64,000 nucleotides of DNA from Flavobacteriales bacterium UBA1986 (lineage in GTDB: Bacteria; Bacteroidota; Bacteroidia; Flavobacteriales_G; Salibacteraceae). The stretch covers positions 14,161-78,160 of the forward strand of contig DDDG01000008.1 of assembly GCA_002336245.1 (NCBI GenBank). The letters are read 5' to 3'. The notes under the pieces are model-generated. The model worked only from the letters and a program-made list of their open reading frames with translations. It was not told the DNA's origin and searched no databases. The position numbers and the translations under genes are program-made. This document shows positions 8,019-16,162 of this stretch, piece after piece. Positions within the stretch are counted from its first letter, which is position 1. Each line of letters begins with the position of its first letter.

Positions 8019-10449
8019 GTGTTATAGGTCTAAAGTCCATGTGGGAATTGTCCAAATTCTGGTTGAAATATTCGTCCTTGAGAATTTCGCGTCCCCACTT
8101 ATCCAACATCCACTTTTCTTCCTTCGCAAGTCGAGCGCGTTTCTCTGGGCTGTTTTCATAACCTCTACTCTTCGATTCTTTATGAACCAGCTTCGCAAAT
8201 GGAGTGTACACATTTCTACGGCCCAGCGCTTTCAACTTTAAGCAGAAATCTAAGTCGTTGTAGGCAACTGCCAAGTTCTTTTCCATCCCTCCTACTTCAA
8301 GAAAGTCCTTTTTTGAGACCATCAAACATGCGGCGGAGACGGCTGAATAATTCCGAATCACATTGGCATTTCCGTAGTAGAGGTTGTCGTTATCGGATTT
8401 CCCAAGAAAGGCATGGTTGGCAAGTCCTTTCAGGCCGAAGATTACTCCCGCATGTTGAACTTTACCATCGGGGTAGAGCAGTTTAGCACCTACAGCTCCT
8501 ACCTCTTGGCGCACCGCCTGTTCCAACATCGCTTCAATCCAATCGCGCTGAATCACCTCAGTGTCGTTGTTCAAGAGAATGAGGTATTCCCCTGTGGCTT
8601 TTGAAACGCCAAAATTGTTGATCTCCGAGAAGTTGAACTCACCGGGAAAATCATGCACTTTACAGCGGTCTGAAATTTCCTTGAGGTATCTCTCCGTAGC
8701 CTTCTCCTCAGAATTGTTGTTGATCAGGATGATCTCATAATTATCGTAGGTCGACTTTCCCCAGATGGAGTCGAGGCATTGTTCAAGAAGCTGCACATGA
8801 TCCTTGAACGGAATGATGATACTGACTTTGGGGTTTTTGAGCTCGCGCTTTATTCTAAAGGACCCCGGCCAAAGTCCATTGGCCACTTCTCCCGCTTCCC
8901 CATTTCTCTGGAGGTGATCTGTTAAAGCTTTGATCGAGGCCGTATTCGCATAACTTTTATCGTCGTAATCAGCTGCTGTACTTCCAGGGATCTTTCTCCA
9001 GTGATAAAGCACTTTTGGAATGTGCTGAATCTTATCGGTTTTCTCGTAAACTCTCAAGAATAGGTCATAATCTTGAGAACCTTCATAGCCCATTCTAAAG
9101 CCAGAAACCTCATCGAGCAATTTCTTCCGAATCACAGAAAAATGGCAGAGGTAATTGTTGGAGAGAAAGAGCTCTTCATTAAAACCAGGTTTGAAGTATG
9201 GCTGAGTGCGCTCGCCATTCATCTCCAGCTTGTCTTCATCGGAAAAGAAAAAATCAACTTCTCTGTTTGCATTGATGGCTTTCACTACCTCGTATAATGC
9301 ATCCTGAGTCAGTTCGTCGTCGTTGTCTAGAAGCCCAACATATTCTCCCGTGGCCATCTCCAGGCACATATTTGAGGCTCCCGAAATGTGCAGATTTTCT
9401 TTCCCATACCGCACCTTAATACGTGGATCAGAAGACTCCCATGACTTAAGACTCTCCAAGGTCTCTGCGTTCGACGAGCTGTCGTCGTATAGGCAAAGCT
9501 CCCAATTCGAATAGACCTGATTCAATACAGAATTCACACAGGCATTGAGCCAGCGTCGGTCAACATTGTGCACTGGAGTAAGTATGGAAATCTTTGGTTG
9601 AAGTTTAAACTGCTTCGATTTCTCTTTCAGATCTGCGAGCTCCTTGGGTCCAAGGTGGTGATTTCGCAGGTAAAGCTTGTAGTCTTGATTGAGGTGGTTG
9701 AAATTTTTTCGATTCTGAAGAACCGCAGTAACGCCTCCAACTATCCCTTTCTCTTTTATTTCGTTGGTGGCAGCTTTTAACTTCTTTCGATTGAAAAGCG
9801 CAGCGACTAACTGCATGGCATCTAAGGTCCAGCGAAAGGGTTTTGTAATCTTCCACGACAGGCTGCCATACATATTCAGCGCTTGAAGGTCACGACTTTT
9901 TCTGGCAAAATCAAGTTCACGACATAAGCCAATGGCATCTTCTTCCTCCTTAATGGTCTTTGGGTCAAGGGGTCTGAGGTCAACTGTAAGACTTTGGCTC
10001 TCTTGCCATTGCCCATCAGCTCCTTTGAAGATTAGGGAAACCCCCATAGCCTCGACGAAAATCGCTCCGGGAATGTTTACTTGGAAACCACAGGGAGCAA
10101 GATCTTTGTTCTTCAATTTGTTTGCAACATCGCTGCGGAAAGAACCATATTCCACTGTAAAAAGAACATCGTCTACTCGAAGAAAAACTTTCGACGCTAC
10201 AGAATTTCCTTTGTGGTCGACCAACCAACCCTTTACGTGTACAATGCTGTGGCTTCCGTAGATGACCAATTGCCTGCTCTGCTTTTCATGAAGAAGCACT
10301 TCACGCGCAAAATGATCAAAGGAATATCCGCGCTCTGCCTTTAAGCGTTTATGAATTCCACTTTTACTGAAGGATTGCGCACGAGGAACTCCCTGCCCTT
10401 TCAAGCGAGCATAGCTGAATTCATTGATGTGTCTGGCCTTTAGAGACAA
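8011..10449 (-). CDS. Tandem GT2 glycosyltransferase with N-terminal GWA-type domain
   Basis: An 812-residue protein. Residues about 60-130 hold the GWA module (IVHVKGWLVDHKG, GFQVNIPG). A segment with MYGSLSWKITKPFR (193-206) is the motif often found just before GT2 domains in polysaccharide clusters. Two GT-A domains follow: the first starts at PKISILTPVHN (285-295) with metal-binding LDNDDE (374-379); the second starts at PKVSIIIPFKD (540-550) with LNNDTE (626-631) and later GGMEKNLAVAYNDLDFCL. It is the first gene of the operon. The frame has only a TTG start (complement of 10447-10449) and no later in-frame ATG before the conserved region, so the exact start is uncertain. It probably adds two sugars of the repeat unit. 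Confidence 0.86.
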   Translation of the reverse strand: MSLKARHINEFSYARLKGQGVPRAQSFSKSGIHKRLKAERGYSFDHFAREVLLHEKQSRQLVIYGSHSIVHVKGWLVDHKGNSVASKVFLRVDDVLFTVEYGSFRSDVANKLKNKDLAPCGFQVNIPGAIFVEAMGVSLIFKGADGQWQESQSLTVDLRPLDPKTIKEEEDAIGLCRELDFARKSRDLQALNMYGSLSWKITKPFRWTLDAMQLVAALFNRKKLKAATNEIKEKGIVGGVTAVLQNRKNFNHLNQDYKLYLRNHHLGPKELADLKEKSKQFKLQPKISILTPVHNVDRRWLNACVNSVLNQVYSNWELCLYDDSSSNAETLESLKSWESSDPRIKVRYGKENLHISGASNMCLEMATGEYVGLLDNDDELTQDALYEVVKAINANREVDFFFSDEDKLEMNGERTQPYFKPGFNEELFLSNNYLCHFSVIRKKLLDEVSGFRMGYEGSQDYDLFLRVYEKTDKIQHIPKVLYHWRKIPGSTAADYDDKSYANTASIKALTDHLQRNGEAGEVANGLWPGSFRIKRELKNPKVSIIIPFKDHVQLLEQCLDSIWGKSTYDNYEIILINNNSEEKATERYLKEISDRCKVHDFPGEFNFSEINNFGVSKATGEYLILLNNDTEVIQRDWIEAMLEQAVRQEVGAVGAKLLYPDGKVQHAGVIFGLKGLANHAFLGKSDNDNLYYGNANVIRNYSAVSAACLMVSKKDFLEVGGMEKNLAVAYNDLDFCLKLKALGRRNVYTPFAKLVHKESKSRGYENSPEKRARLAKEEKWMLDKWGREILKDEYFNQNLDNSHMDFRPITHA

Positions 10450-10501
10450 AATTGGAAGTCTTATCTTGCCCGCCTAGGAGCAATAAAAATTAACCCAGTT
10501 T

Positions 10502-12325
10502 GTGAGCAGTTTGAAGCGACCAAAAGTATGGATTGCATTTTTGGCAATCGTACTTTTTTTTCTTGCCTATTCGCCGGCCTTAGATGGCCCTTTTGTCTTT
10601 GATGATCAGCGACAAATCACCGACAATCCTGTTGTTTCTCACGGAGTAGGATTGGGCGAAACTTCCTTTTGGACAAACATCAATGAGCGTCCATTAACGG
10701 CCTTCACTTTATTCCTGAATCACCGCATCAGCGGCGCGGACCCATTCTGGTTCAGAATCACAAACATGCTTCTGCACATTCTAAATGCCTTCATGGTCTT
10801 TTTAATTGTCAAGGAATTGTTCCTCCTGGATGGAAAAAAGGAGAAGGTTGACCTCGCCTTTGGCATTGGACTCCTCTTTCTTCTTCACCCGCTGTTGAGT
10901 GAGAACTTCCTGTACATAAGCCAAAGAGGAAGCACTCTTTCGTCGTTTTTCTATCTCGGGGCACTTTTCTTTTACCTCAGATCGAAAAGCACTTCGATCA
11001 TGCGGCTTCTTCTCAGCGTTCTGCTGTTCGCGCTCGCTTTTTACAGCAAACAAACTGCCTTCAGTCTTATTATGGTGGTTGCTCTTCTAGAGCTCTTCGT
11101 TCTTCCCGACAGTTCAAATTCGAGACGTGCTTTTGTAGTTACCATCTTAACGCTCGGCGGTCTTGTGCTTCTTTACAAGTATGGAGGTTTTACGGGCAAA
11201 ACCTTTGCAGATGTGAGCGGCATCGACTACCTGCTTCTCCAAATCTCTTTTATGTGGAAATACCTTCTGCTGAGCATTGTTCCCTTCCCCCTCATTCTAG
11301 ATTATGACCTATCGACGGACTTGAACTTGTTGTGGTTAAGTTCTGGTATCGTGCTGTTGATTGGCGGACTGTTGTGGTTCATCAAAACCAACTCTTTGGT
11401 ATTACGATCAGGCTTGGTCATTTACTTTTTCGGAAACCTAGTTGTACTCACCATCATTCCTCTTCCCGACGTATTTGTTGAACATCGCATGTACATTCCC
11501 TTCGTAGGCATTGCCCTCGTACTCTCTCATTTATTTGGAAATCTAAAGCATGTGAAATACCTATGGGGCGTTTTTCTAATCTTCCTCTTAGTGTTTGCTT
11601 TTGTTCGGGCTCAGTCGTGGGAAAGCAAGATTTCACTCTTTGAACAGAATTCAAAATATGTAGCCTTGAACGATCGAGTTTGGACGAATTTGGGAGAAGC
11701 ATACCTAGAAGTTTCAAATACCGCTAAAGCCTTGGAAGCAACGAATAAAGCTCTCACAATAGATTCGAGCAATTATGTTGCACTCAACAATCTCGGCCTC
11801 ATTTACCTTCTTGAAGACAATCCAGAAAAAGCCATGGAGCCCTTAGGGCAATCTTTGAAATATTCGATGAGTAACTATCGGGCATGGAATAATTTGGGCG
11901 TCGCGCAAATGCGCTTAAAAAAGCCTCGAATGGCATTGAAGTCTTTTATGAATTCTATTAAACTAAATCCAAGGCAATTCGACGCCTATTACAACATCGG
12001 TCTTTTGGCGGAGCAGAACAGAAAACCTAAGGAGGCGATAAAGGCCTATCTCAAATGCATCAAACTTCAGCCTTCGCAGTGGAAAGCGCACCACAACCTA
12101 GTCCTCTTAATGCTCGCTGGAGGAAAAGCTGAAGAAGCGAAGAATTTTCTTCTCGAGCATCCATTTAGACGGAATTATGAATATTGGAACGATTTAGGGG
12201 CTGCTCACACAAACCTCTCTGAGCCCACTTATGCGGCGGATTGCTTCAAAAAAAGTCTAGAGTTAGAACCGTCCAACGGAATTGCATTGCAAAACATCGA
12301 ACGAATAATAACTAACAGTGAGTAA
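10502..12325 (+). CDS. TMTC-like polytopic membrane protein with C-terminal TPR repeats
   Basis: A 607-residue protein. The N-terminal ~380 residues contain about ten hydrophobic segments and, after the first, the luminal-loop motif GPFVFDDQRQITDNPVV with the paired acidic residues of GT-C enzymes. This is the layout of the TMTC family, which in eukaryotes are O-mannosyltransferases. The C-terminal ~220 residues hold at least five TPR units (for example ALNNLGLIYLLEDNPEKAM and AWNNLGVAQMRLKKPRMAL). It begins with GTG 52 bases from the divergent glycosyltransferase, and no better start is visible. It could transfer a lipid-linked sugar to a protein or glycan at the membrane; acceptor and donor are unknown. 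Confidence 0.78.
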   Translation: MSSLKRPKVWIAFLAIVLFFLAYSPALDGPFVFDDQRQITDNPVVSHGVGLGETSFWTNINERPLTAFTLFLNHRISGADPFWFRITNMLLHILNAFMVFLIVKELFLLDGKKEKVDLAFGIGLLFLLHPLLSENFLYISQRGSTLSSFFYLGALFFYLRSKSTSIMRLLLSVLLFALAFYSKQTAFSLIMVVALLELFVLPDSSNSRRAFVVTILTLGGLVLLYKYGGFTGKTFADVSGIDYLLLQISFMWKYLLLSIVPFPLILDYDLSTDLNLLWLSSGIVLLIGGLLWFIKTNSLVLRSGLVIYFFGNLVVLTIIPLPDVFVEHRMYIPFVGIALVLSHLFGNLKHVKYLWGVFLIFLLVFAFVRAQSWESKISLFEQNSKYVALNDRVWTNLGEAYLEVSNTAKALEATNKALTIDSSNYVALNNLGLIYLLEDNPEKAMEPLGQSLKYSMSNYRAWNNLGVAQMRLKKPRMALKSFMNSIKLNPRQFDAYYNIGLLAEQNRKPKEAIKAYLKCIKLQPSQWKAHHNLVLLMLAGGKAEEAKNFLLEHPFRRNYEYWNDLGAAHTNLSEPTYAADCFKKSLELEPSNGIALQNIERIITNSE

Positions 12326-12339
12326 GGATAGTTTTTTTC

Positions 12340-12347
12340 TACATTTG
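12340..12347 (+). promoter_or_regulatory. Bacteroidota -7 element TACATTTG
   Basis: A perfect match to the Bacteroidota -7 consensus TAnnTTTG, placed 18 bases before the ATG at 12366. This would give a leader of about 12 nucleotides. I see no clear -33 TTTG at the usual spacing. It lies just after the stop of the TPR gene and supports the ATG at 12366 over the upstream in-frame GTG. Confidence 0.5.
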
Positions 12348-12365
12348 CCTAAATTCAATTACCAC

Positions 12366-12749
12366 ATGAAAAAAGTTTTAACATTCGCGCTTATCGTTGG
12401 AGCTTCAATTAGCCTCAATGCTCAAAACAATCAAGCTGTTGTAGGACAGGCATCTGGTGCTCAATTATCGGCACAAGGTGGTACTACTACAGATGTTCCA
12501 TCAAGAGTTTTATTGAACTACACCGACGTAACTGTTTTTGGTGATGTTCTAGTTGTGAACCGTAAAGGGGATCACGTTCAAGCTGGAGAATTGAAAATAA
12601 TGGACCTTTCAGGAAAATTGATTTTCAGCTCTAAAATGGACGCTACTGAAACGTTCAATGTTCAAGTAAGCAACTTCGCTGCTGGTGTACATTTGGTTGT
12701 TGTTGAATCAACTGACAACACATACGTAGAGAAAGTCTTCTTGAAATAA
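12366..12749 (+). CDS. Small secreted protein made almost entirely of a T9SS sorting domain
   Basis: A 127-residue protein starting MKKVLTFALIVGASISLNAQ, a clean signal peptide with probable cleavage after NAQ. The mature ~107 residues have a short Gln/Ala/Gly/Thr-rich stretch and then what looks like a whole T9SS type A C-terminal sorting domain: VLVVNRKGDHVQAGELKI, DLSGKLIF, FAAGVHLVVV and the terminal VEKVFLK. Any cargo domain is absent or tiny. Codon choice favours GTT, GCT and GGT more than the neighbours do, and a strong terminator follows, which suggests high expression. The start is ATG 12366; the frame extends upstream to a GTG at 12318 inside the previous gene but that lacks a signal peptide. 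The function is unknown. Confidence 0.82.
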   Translation: MKKVLTFALIVGASISLNAQNNQAVVGQASGAQLSAQGGTTTDVPSRVLLNYTDVTVFGDVLVVNRKGDHVQAGELKIMDLSGKLIFSSKMDATETFNVQVSNFAAGVHLVVVESTDNTYVEKVFLK

Positions 12750-14069
12750 TCAGAGGTCTTTTATCAGAATATTATTGGGCGACTTTTTTAGGTCGCCCTT
12801 TATTTTTTCCAATACTTCGTCGGCCCTCTTCAGCATTTCACTTTCCTTCAGGGGAAGAACATTCCCGCGAGTCTCAAGCACATTAAGCACTTCGTAAAGA
12901 CTCAACTCAGCTGATTCGACGGCCAGTTGATAAGCGCCTTCTTTGCTCTCCTCCTTTGTTACGACTTCCCTAATATAGCCTACCTCCAACAATTGGTCTA
13001 GGAGCTTTCGAATCAAACGAATGGGTGAATGGTACTTTATTGAAAGTTCAGGGGCCGACACCGGCTCTTCGTGATTGTGAATATTGTCGATGAACCCTTT
13101 GAGCATCAATACAGCTAAGAGTCTTTTCTGACGATCGTTCACTTCCAAGGCTCCACTTTCAAATTGATAGCTCGACACGTTCTGGTGAGCAAAAGAAAGT
13201 TCAGCACCAAAAAGAATCATCAGCCAAGATGCTTGCATCCAAATGATGAAGAGTGGAATGGCTGCAAAACTTCCATAGATCGCATTGTAGGTAGACACCT
13301 CAACCTGGAAGAAAATGTAAGCTTGCTCAAACAACTGAAAAACGGTTCCGATGATGATTCCTGCAAACAAGGCCGGCCCAAATTTCACCTTTGTATTGGG
13401 CATCACCACATACAAAAGCGTAAAGACCAGCCACATGATGAGGTAAGGAACGTAGCTCAAAGAACCTTCAATGAAAGGCGCTATGATTTCAAGAAAATCG
13501 TAATTATCAATTAGGCGAGTAACACTGGTAGAAATGAAGACCGTAAGACTGCTTGACAGCAGAACAAGAATTGGCCCTACGAGAATCATGGTAAGATAAT
13601 CACTGAATTTTCGGAAGAGCGGACGTGGCTTCTTGATTTGCCATACCTCATTGAAGGCAACTTCAATGTTGTTCAATACCCGCATCGCCGTAAATAGCAG
13701 AACGACGACTCCTATCCCAGCGATCAAGCCACCTTTGGTATTCGATAAGGCAGTGGTCGCGAAATCAATGAGAAAGTTCGCAATGTCGGGGTTGGCAACA
13801 AAGGCTTTCTTAATCTCCTCTTGCATCATCACCTCGAGACCAAAGCCTTTAGCAATTCCAAAGGCAAGAGCTAGAATGGGCACAACAGAGAGCACCGAGA
13901 ACAGCGACAAGGCAGTGGCATGCAGGCTCACCTTGTCTTCATTAAAACCACGAATGGCTAGGACTATGACCCGCAACTGACGAATGAAGAACCCCCTATT
14001 TTTAGGAAGGTCATCAATGTTCATCAACCAGAGTTCTTTAGACAGGAAACGTATCCACCTTTTCAGCAT
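12750..14069 (-). CDS. YihY/BrkB family inner-membrane protein
   Basis: A 439-residue protein. The first ~290 residues have about six membrane segments with family-typical stretches: SLHATALSLFSVLSVVPILAL near residue 50 and NTKGGLIAGIGVVVLLFTAM near 115. The ending LSKELWLMN... at the N-terminus and GSFAAIPLFIIWMQASWLMILFGAE (quoted in part) near 265-290 match the YihY/BrkB fold, once misnamed ribonuclease BN. A cytoplasmic C-terminal ~140 residues resembles a winged-helix region (LIRKLLDQLLEVGYIREV), as in many Bacteroidota members. The role is unknown; membrane transport has been proposed for the family. It is convergent with the small secreted protein, and its last codons overlap that gene's terminator. 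Confidence 0.85.
   Translation of the reverse strand: MLKRWIRFLSKELWLMNIDDLPKNRGFFIRQLRVIVLAIRGFNEDKVSLHATALSLFSVLSVVPILALAFGIAKGFGLEVMMQEEIKKAFVANPDIANFLIDFATTALSNTKGGLIAGIGVVVLLFTAMRVLNNIEVAFNEVWQIKKPRPLFRKFSDYLTMILVGPILVLLSSSLTVFISTSVTRLIDNYDFLEIIAPFIEGSLSYVPYLIMWLVFTLLYVVMPNTKVKFGPALFAGIIIGTVFQLFEQAYIFFQVEVSTYNAIYGSFAAIPLFIIWMQASWLMILFGAELSFAHQNVSSYQFESGALEVNDRQKRLLAVLMLKGFIDNIHNHEEPVSAPELSIKYHSPIRLIRKLLDQLLEVGYIREVVTKEESKEGAYQLAVESAELSLYEVLNVLETRGNVLPLKESEMLKRADEVLEKIKGDLKKSPNNILIKDL
12777..12808 (+). terminator. Rho-independent terminator of the small T9SS-domain gene
   Basis: Perfect 7-bp stem GGGCGAC (12777-12783) / GTCGCCC (12792-12798) with an 8-base T-rich loop, followed by TTTATTTTTT (12799-12808). 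It acts on the plus strand 28 bases after the stop codon. The same bases encode part of the C-terminus of the convergent YihY-like protein, so the hairpin is embedded in a coding region on the other strand. Confidence 0.85.
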
Positions 14070-14086
14070 GGACCAAAAGTATCAAA

Positions 14087-16162
14087 TCAGTAGGCAAAGA
14101 GTGCATCCATCTTCGCCTTCACTTTTTCCGCATTCGGAATCATCTCAGCTTCAAGCGTAGAATTCAACGGAATCGCAGGCATGTTCTGAGAACCAATCAC
14201 TTCAATTGGGGCGTCCAAATATTCGAAGCATAGCCGCTGAATTTTTCCAGCAAGTGCCATAGCAAAAGAGTTCTCAAGTTTTTCTTCCGTCACAATCAAA
14301 CAACGCGAATGCCGCTTCACAGTCTCTACAATCAGCTCTTCGTCAAGCGGAACCAAGGTTCGCAAATCGATGATTTCAACTTGCCCTGGGTAAGCTTCTG
14401 AGGCCGAAAGCGACCAATAGACGCCCATTCCATAGGTAATCACACAAATGGAATCTCCCGATTCGACCTTTGCGGATGTTGCCTTTTGAACAACTCGACC
14501 TTTTCCAAACGGGATAACATAATCTTCGTCGGGCTCAATGGTTTTTGCTCCTTCAGTGCCCTTGATCTTCGACCAGTACAAACCTTTGTGCTCAAGCATG
14601 ACCACCGGATTGGGATCATAGAAAGCAGACTTCATCAAACCTTTCAAATCAGCCCCCGTACTTGGGTAGGCTACCTTAATGCCACTGATGTTGCTGACAA
14701 TACTCTCAACCGATGAAGAGTGATATGGCCCACCACTGCCGTAGGCGCCTATAGGAACACGCAATATGCTGCTCACCGGCCATTTGCCATTAGAGAGGTA
14801 GTAAGATCGGCTAACCTCAGTAAACAACTGATTCAGACCTGGCCAGATGTAGTCGGCAAACTGAACCTCAACAATCGGCTTTAAGCCTAAGCATGATAAT
14901 CCAACTGTACTTCCAACAATAAAAGCTTCCTGAATGGGCGTATTGAACACACGATCATCGCCAAACTTCTGTGCCAAGGTTGCCGCTTCGCGGAACACTC
15001 CTCCAAGTCGACCACCCACATCCTGACCATAAAGCAAAGCCTCTGGATGCTTCGCAAGAATTTCTTGAACAGCAAACAGAGCAGAATCCACCATCAGAGT
15101 GGGCTCCTTACCTTCAGGTTCTCGAATCCCTTTTTCCTCGGTGATGGGGGTTGGAGCGTAATCAAACTTGAATAAATCAGCTGGGTCGGGATCAGCCGCG
15201 TTCAAGGCTTCTTCGTATTCTTTGTCTACCAAAGCACGCGTCTCTAAGCGAATAGCTTCCAATTCTTCGGCGGTAAAACCGTCGGCTAGCAGAGAGCTGT
15301 GAAACTTCGGTAAAGGATCGCGCTTTTGGTGCTCTTCCAAATCGTCGCGGTACCATTCACGTCGAACACCGGAAGTATGATGACCCAACAACGGGACAGG
15401 TGCGTGAAGTAAAAATGGACGTCGCTCTTTTCGAATCGTTTCTAGAATATCTTCTAACTCCGAGTAGCAAGCTTGGAAATCGTTTCCTTCTACTTGTCGG
15501 ACCTCAATTCCTTTAAAGCCTTGCGCATACTCAGCTGCGTTTTGAGCACGCGTTTCTTTGGAAGTTGCTGAGATGTCCCATTCATTGTCTTGAACAAAGT
15601 ACAAGATCGGATATTGTTTCAAGGCAGCCATTTGCAAAGCTTCGGCAACTTCGCCTTCTGTCACAGAAGCATCTCCAAAAGAACAAACAACAACGGGAGG
15701 AGAGTCAAAGCTTCGAATGCCTTGCTTCTCGATGTACTGAATTCCCATCGCAACTCCAGTAGTTGGAATTGCTTGCATTCCAGTTGCACTCGACTGATGT
15801 GGAATCTTCGGCATGTCATCACGATTCAAAGAAGGATGGCAATAATAGGTTCGTCCGCCGGAAAATATATCGTCTTTCTTCGCATGAAGCTGAAGCATCA
15901 GCTCATAAGGAGTTATTCCTATGCCCAACAAAATACTGTCGTCGCGATAATAGGGAGCAACCCAATCTTCCCTTTTAAGTTGCATGGAAAGTGCAAGTTG
16001 AACAGCCTCGTGTCCTCTAGAAGTTGCATGAACGTATTTGGAAGTCACTTTTGCATTTTCCTCATACTTATCAGACAAGGCCCTCGCCGTTGTCATCAAG
16101 CGCCATGCTTTCAGCAGAACATCTCGATCAATCGCTGCCTTCACTTCACTTACTTCAGTCAT
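14087..16162 (-). CDS. Fused 2-oxoacid dehydrogenase E1 (alpha plus beta)
   Basis: A 691-residue thiamine-diphosphate enzyme joining both E1 subunits, a common Bacteroidota arrangement. The alpha part (about residues 15-320) has the ThDP motif GDASVTEGEVAEAL followed by FVQDNEW, and HHTSG in the active-site loop. The beta part (about 350-690) has LYGQDVGG, NTPIQEAFIVGS, VEVQFADYIWPGLNQ and GPYHSSSVES. It decarboxylates a 2-oxoacid and acylates the E2 lipoyl domain; the branched-chain class fits best, with pyruvate possible. Its start overlaps the DUF349 gene by eight bases. If branched-chain, its isobutyryl-CoA product would be a substrate for the IcmF enzyme encoded 12 kb away. Confidence 0.88.
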   Translation of the reverse strand: MTEVSEVKAAIDRDVLLKAWRLMTTARALSDKYEENAKVTSKYVHATSRGHEAVQLALSMQLKREDWVAPYYRDDSILLGIGITPYELMLQLHAKKDDIFSGGRTYYCHPSLNRDDMPKIPHQSSATGMQAIPTTGVAMGIQYIEKQGIRSFDSPPVVVCSFGDASVTEGEVAEALQMAALKQYPILYFVQDNEWDISATSKETRAQNAAEYAQGFKGIEVRQVEGNDFQACYSELEDILETIRKERRPFLLHAPVPLLGHHTSGVRREWYRDDLEEHQKRDPLPKFHSSLLADGFTAEELEAIRLETRALVDKEYEEALNAADPDPADLFKFDYAPTPITEEKGIREPEGKEPTLMVDSALFAVQEILAKHPEALLYGQDVGGRLGGVFREAATLAQKFGDDRVFNTPIQEAFIVGSTVGLSCLGLKPIVEVQFADYIWPGLNQLFTEVSRSYYLSNGKWPVSSILRVPIGAYGSGGPYHSSSVESIVSNISGIKVAYPSTGADLKGLMKSAFYDPNPVVMLEHKGLYWSKIKGTEGAKTIEPDEDYVIPFGKGRVVQKATSAKVESGDSICVITYGMGVYWSLSASEAYPGQVEIIDLRTLVPLDEELIVETVKRHSRCLIVTEEKLENSFAMALAGKIQRLCFEYLDAPIEVIGSQNMPAIPLNSTLEAEMIPNAEKVKAKMDALFAY

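Noticed and set aside
12750..14069. Ribonuclease BN
   Set aside because: YihY/BrkB proteins carried this name by mistake in the past; the protein is a polytopic membrane protein without nuclease motifs.
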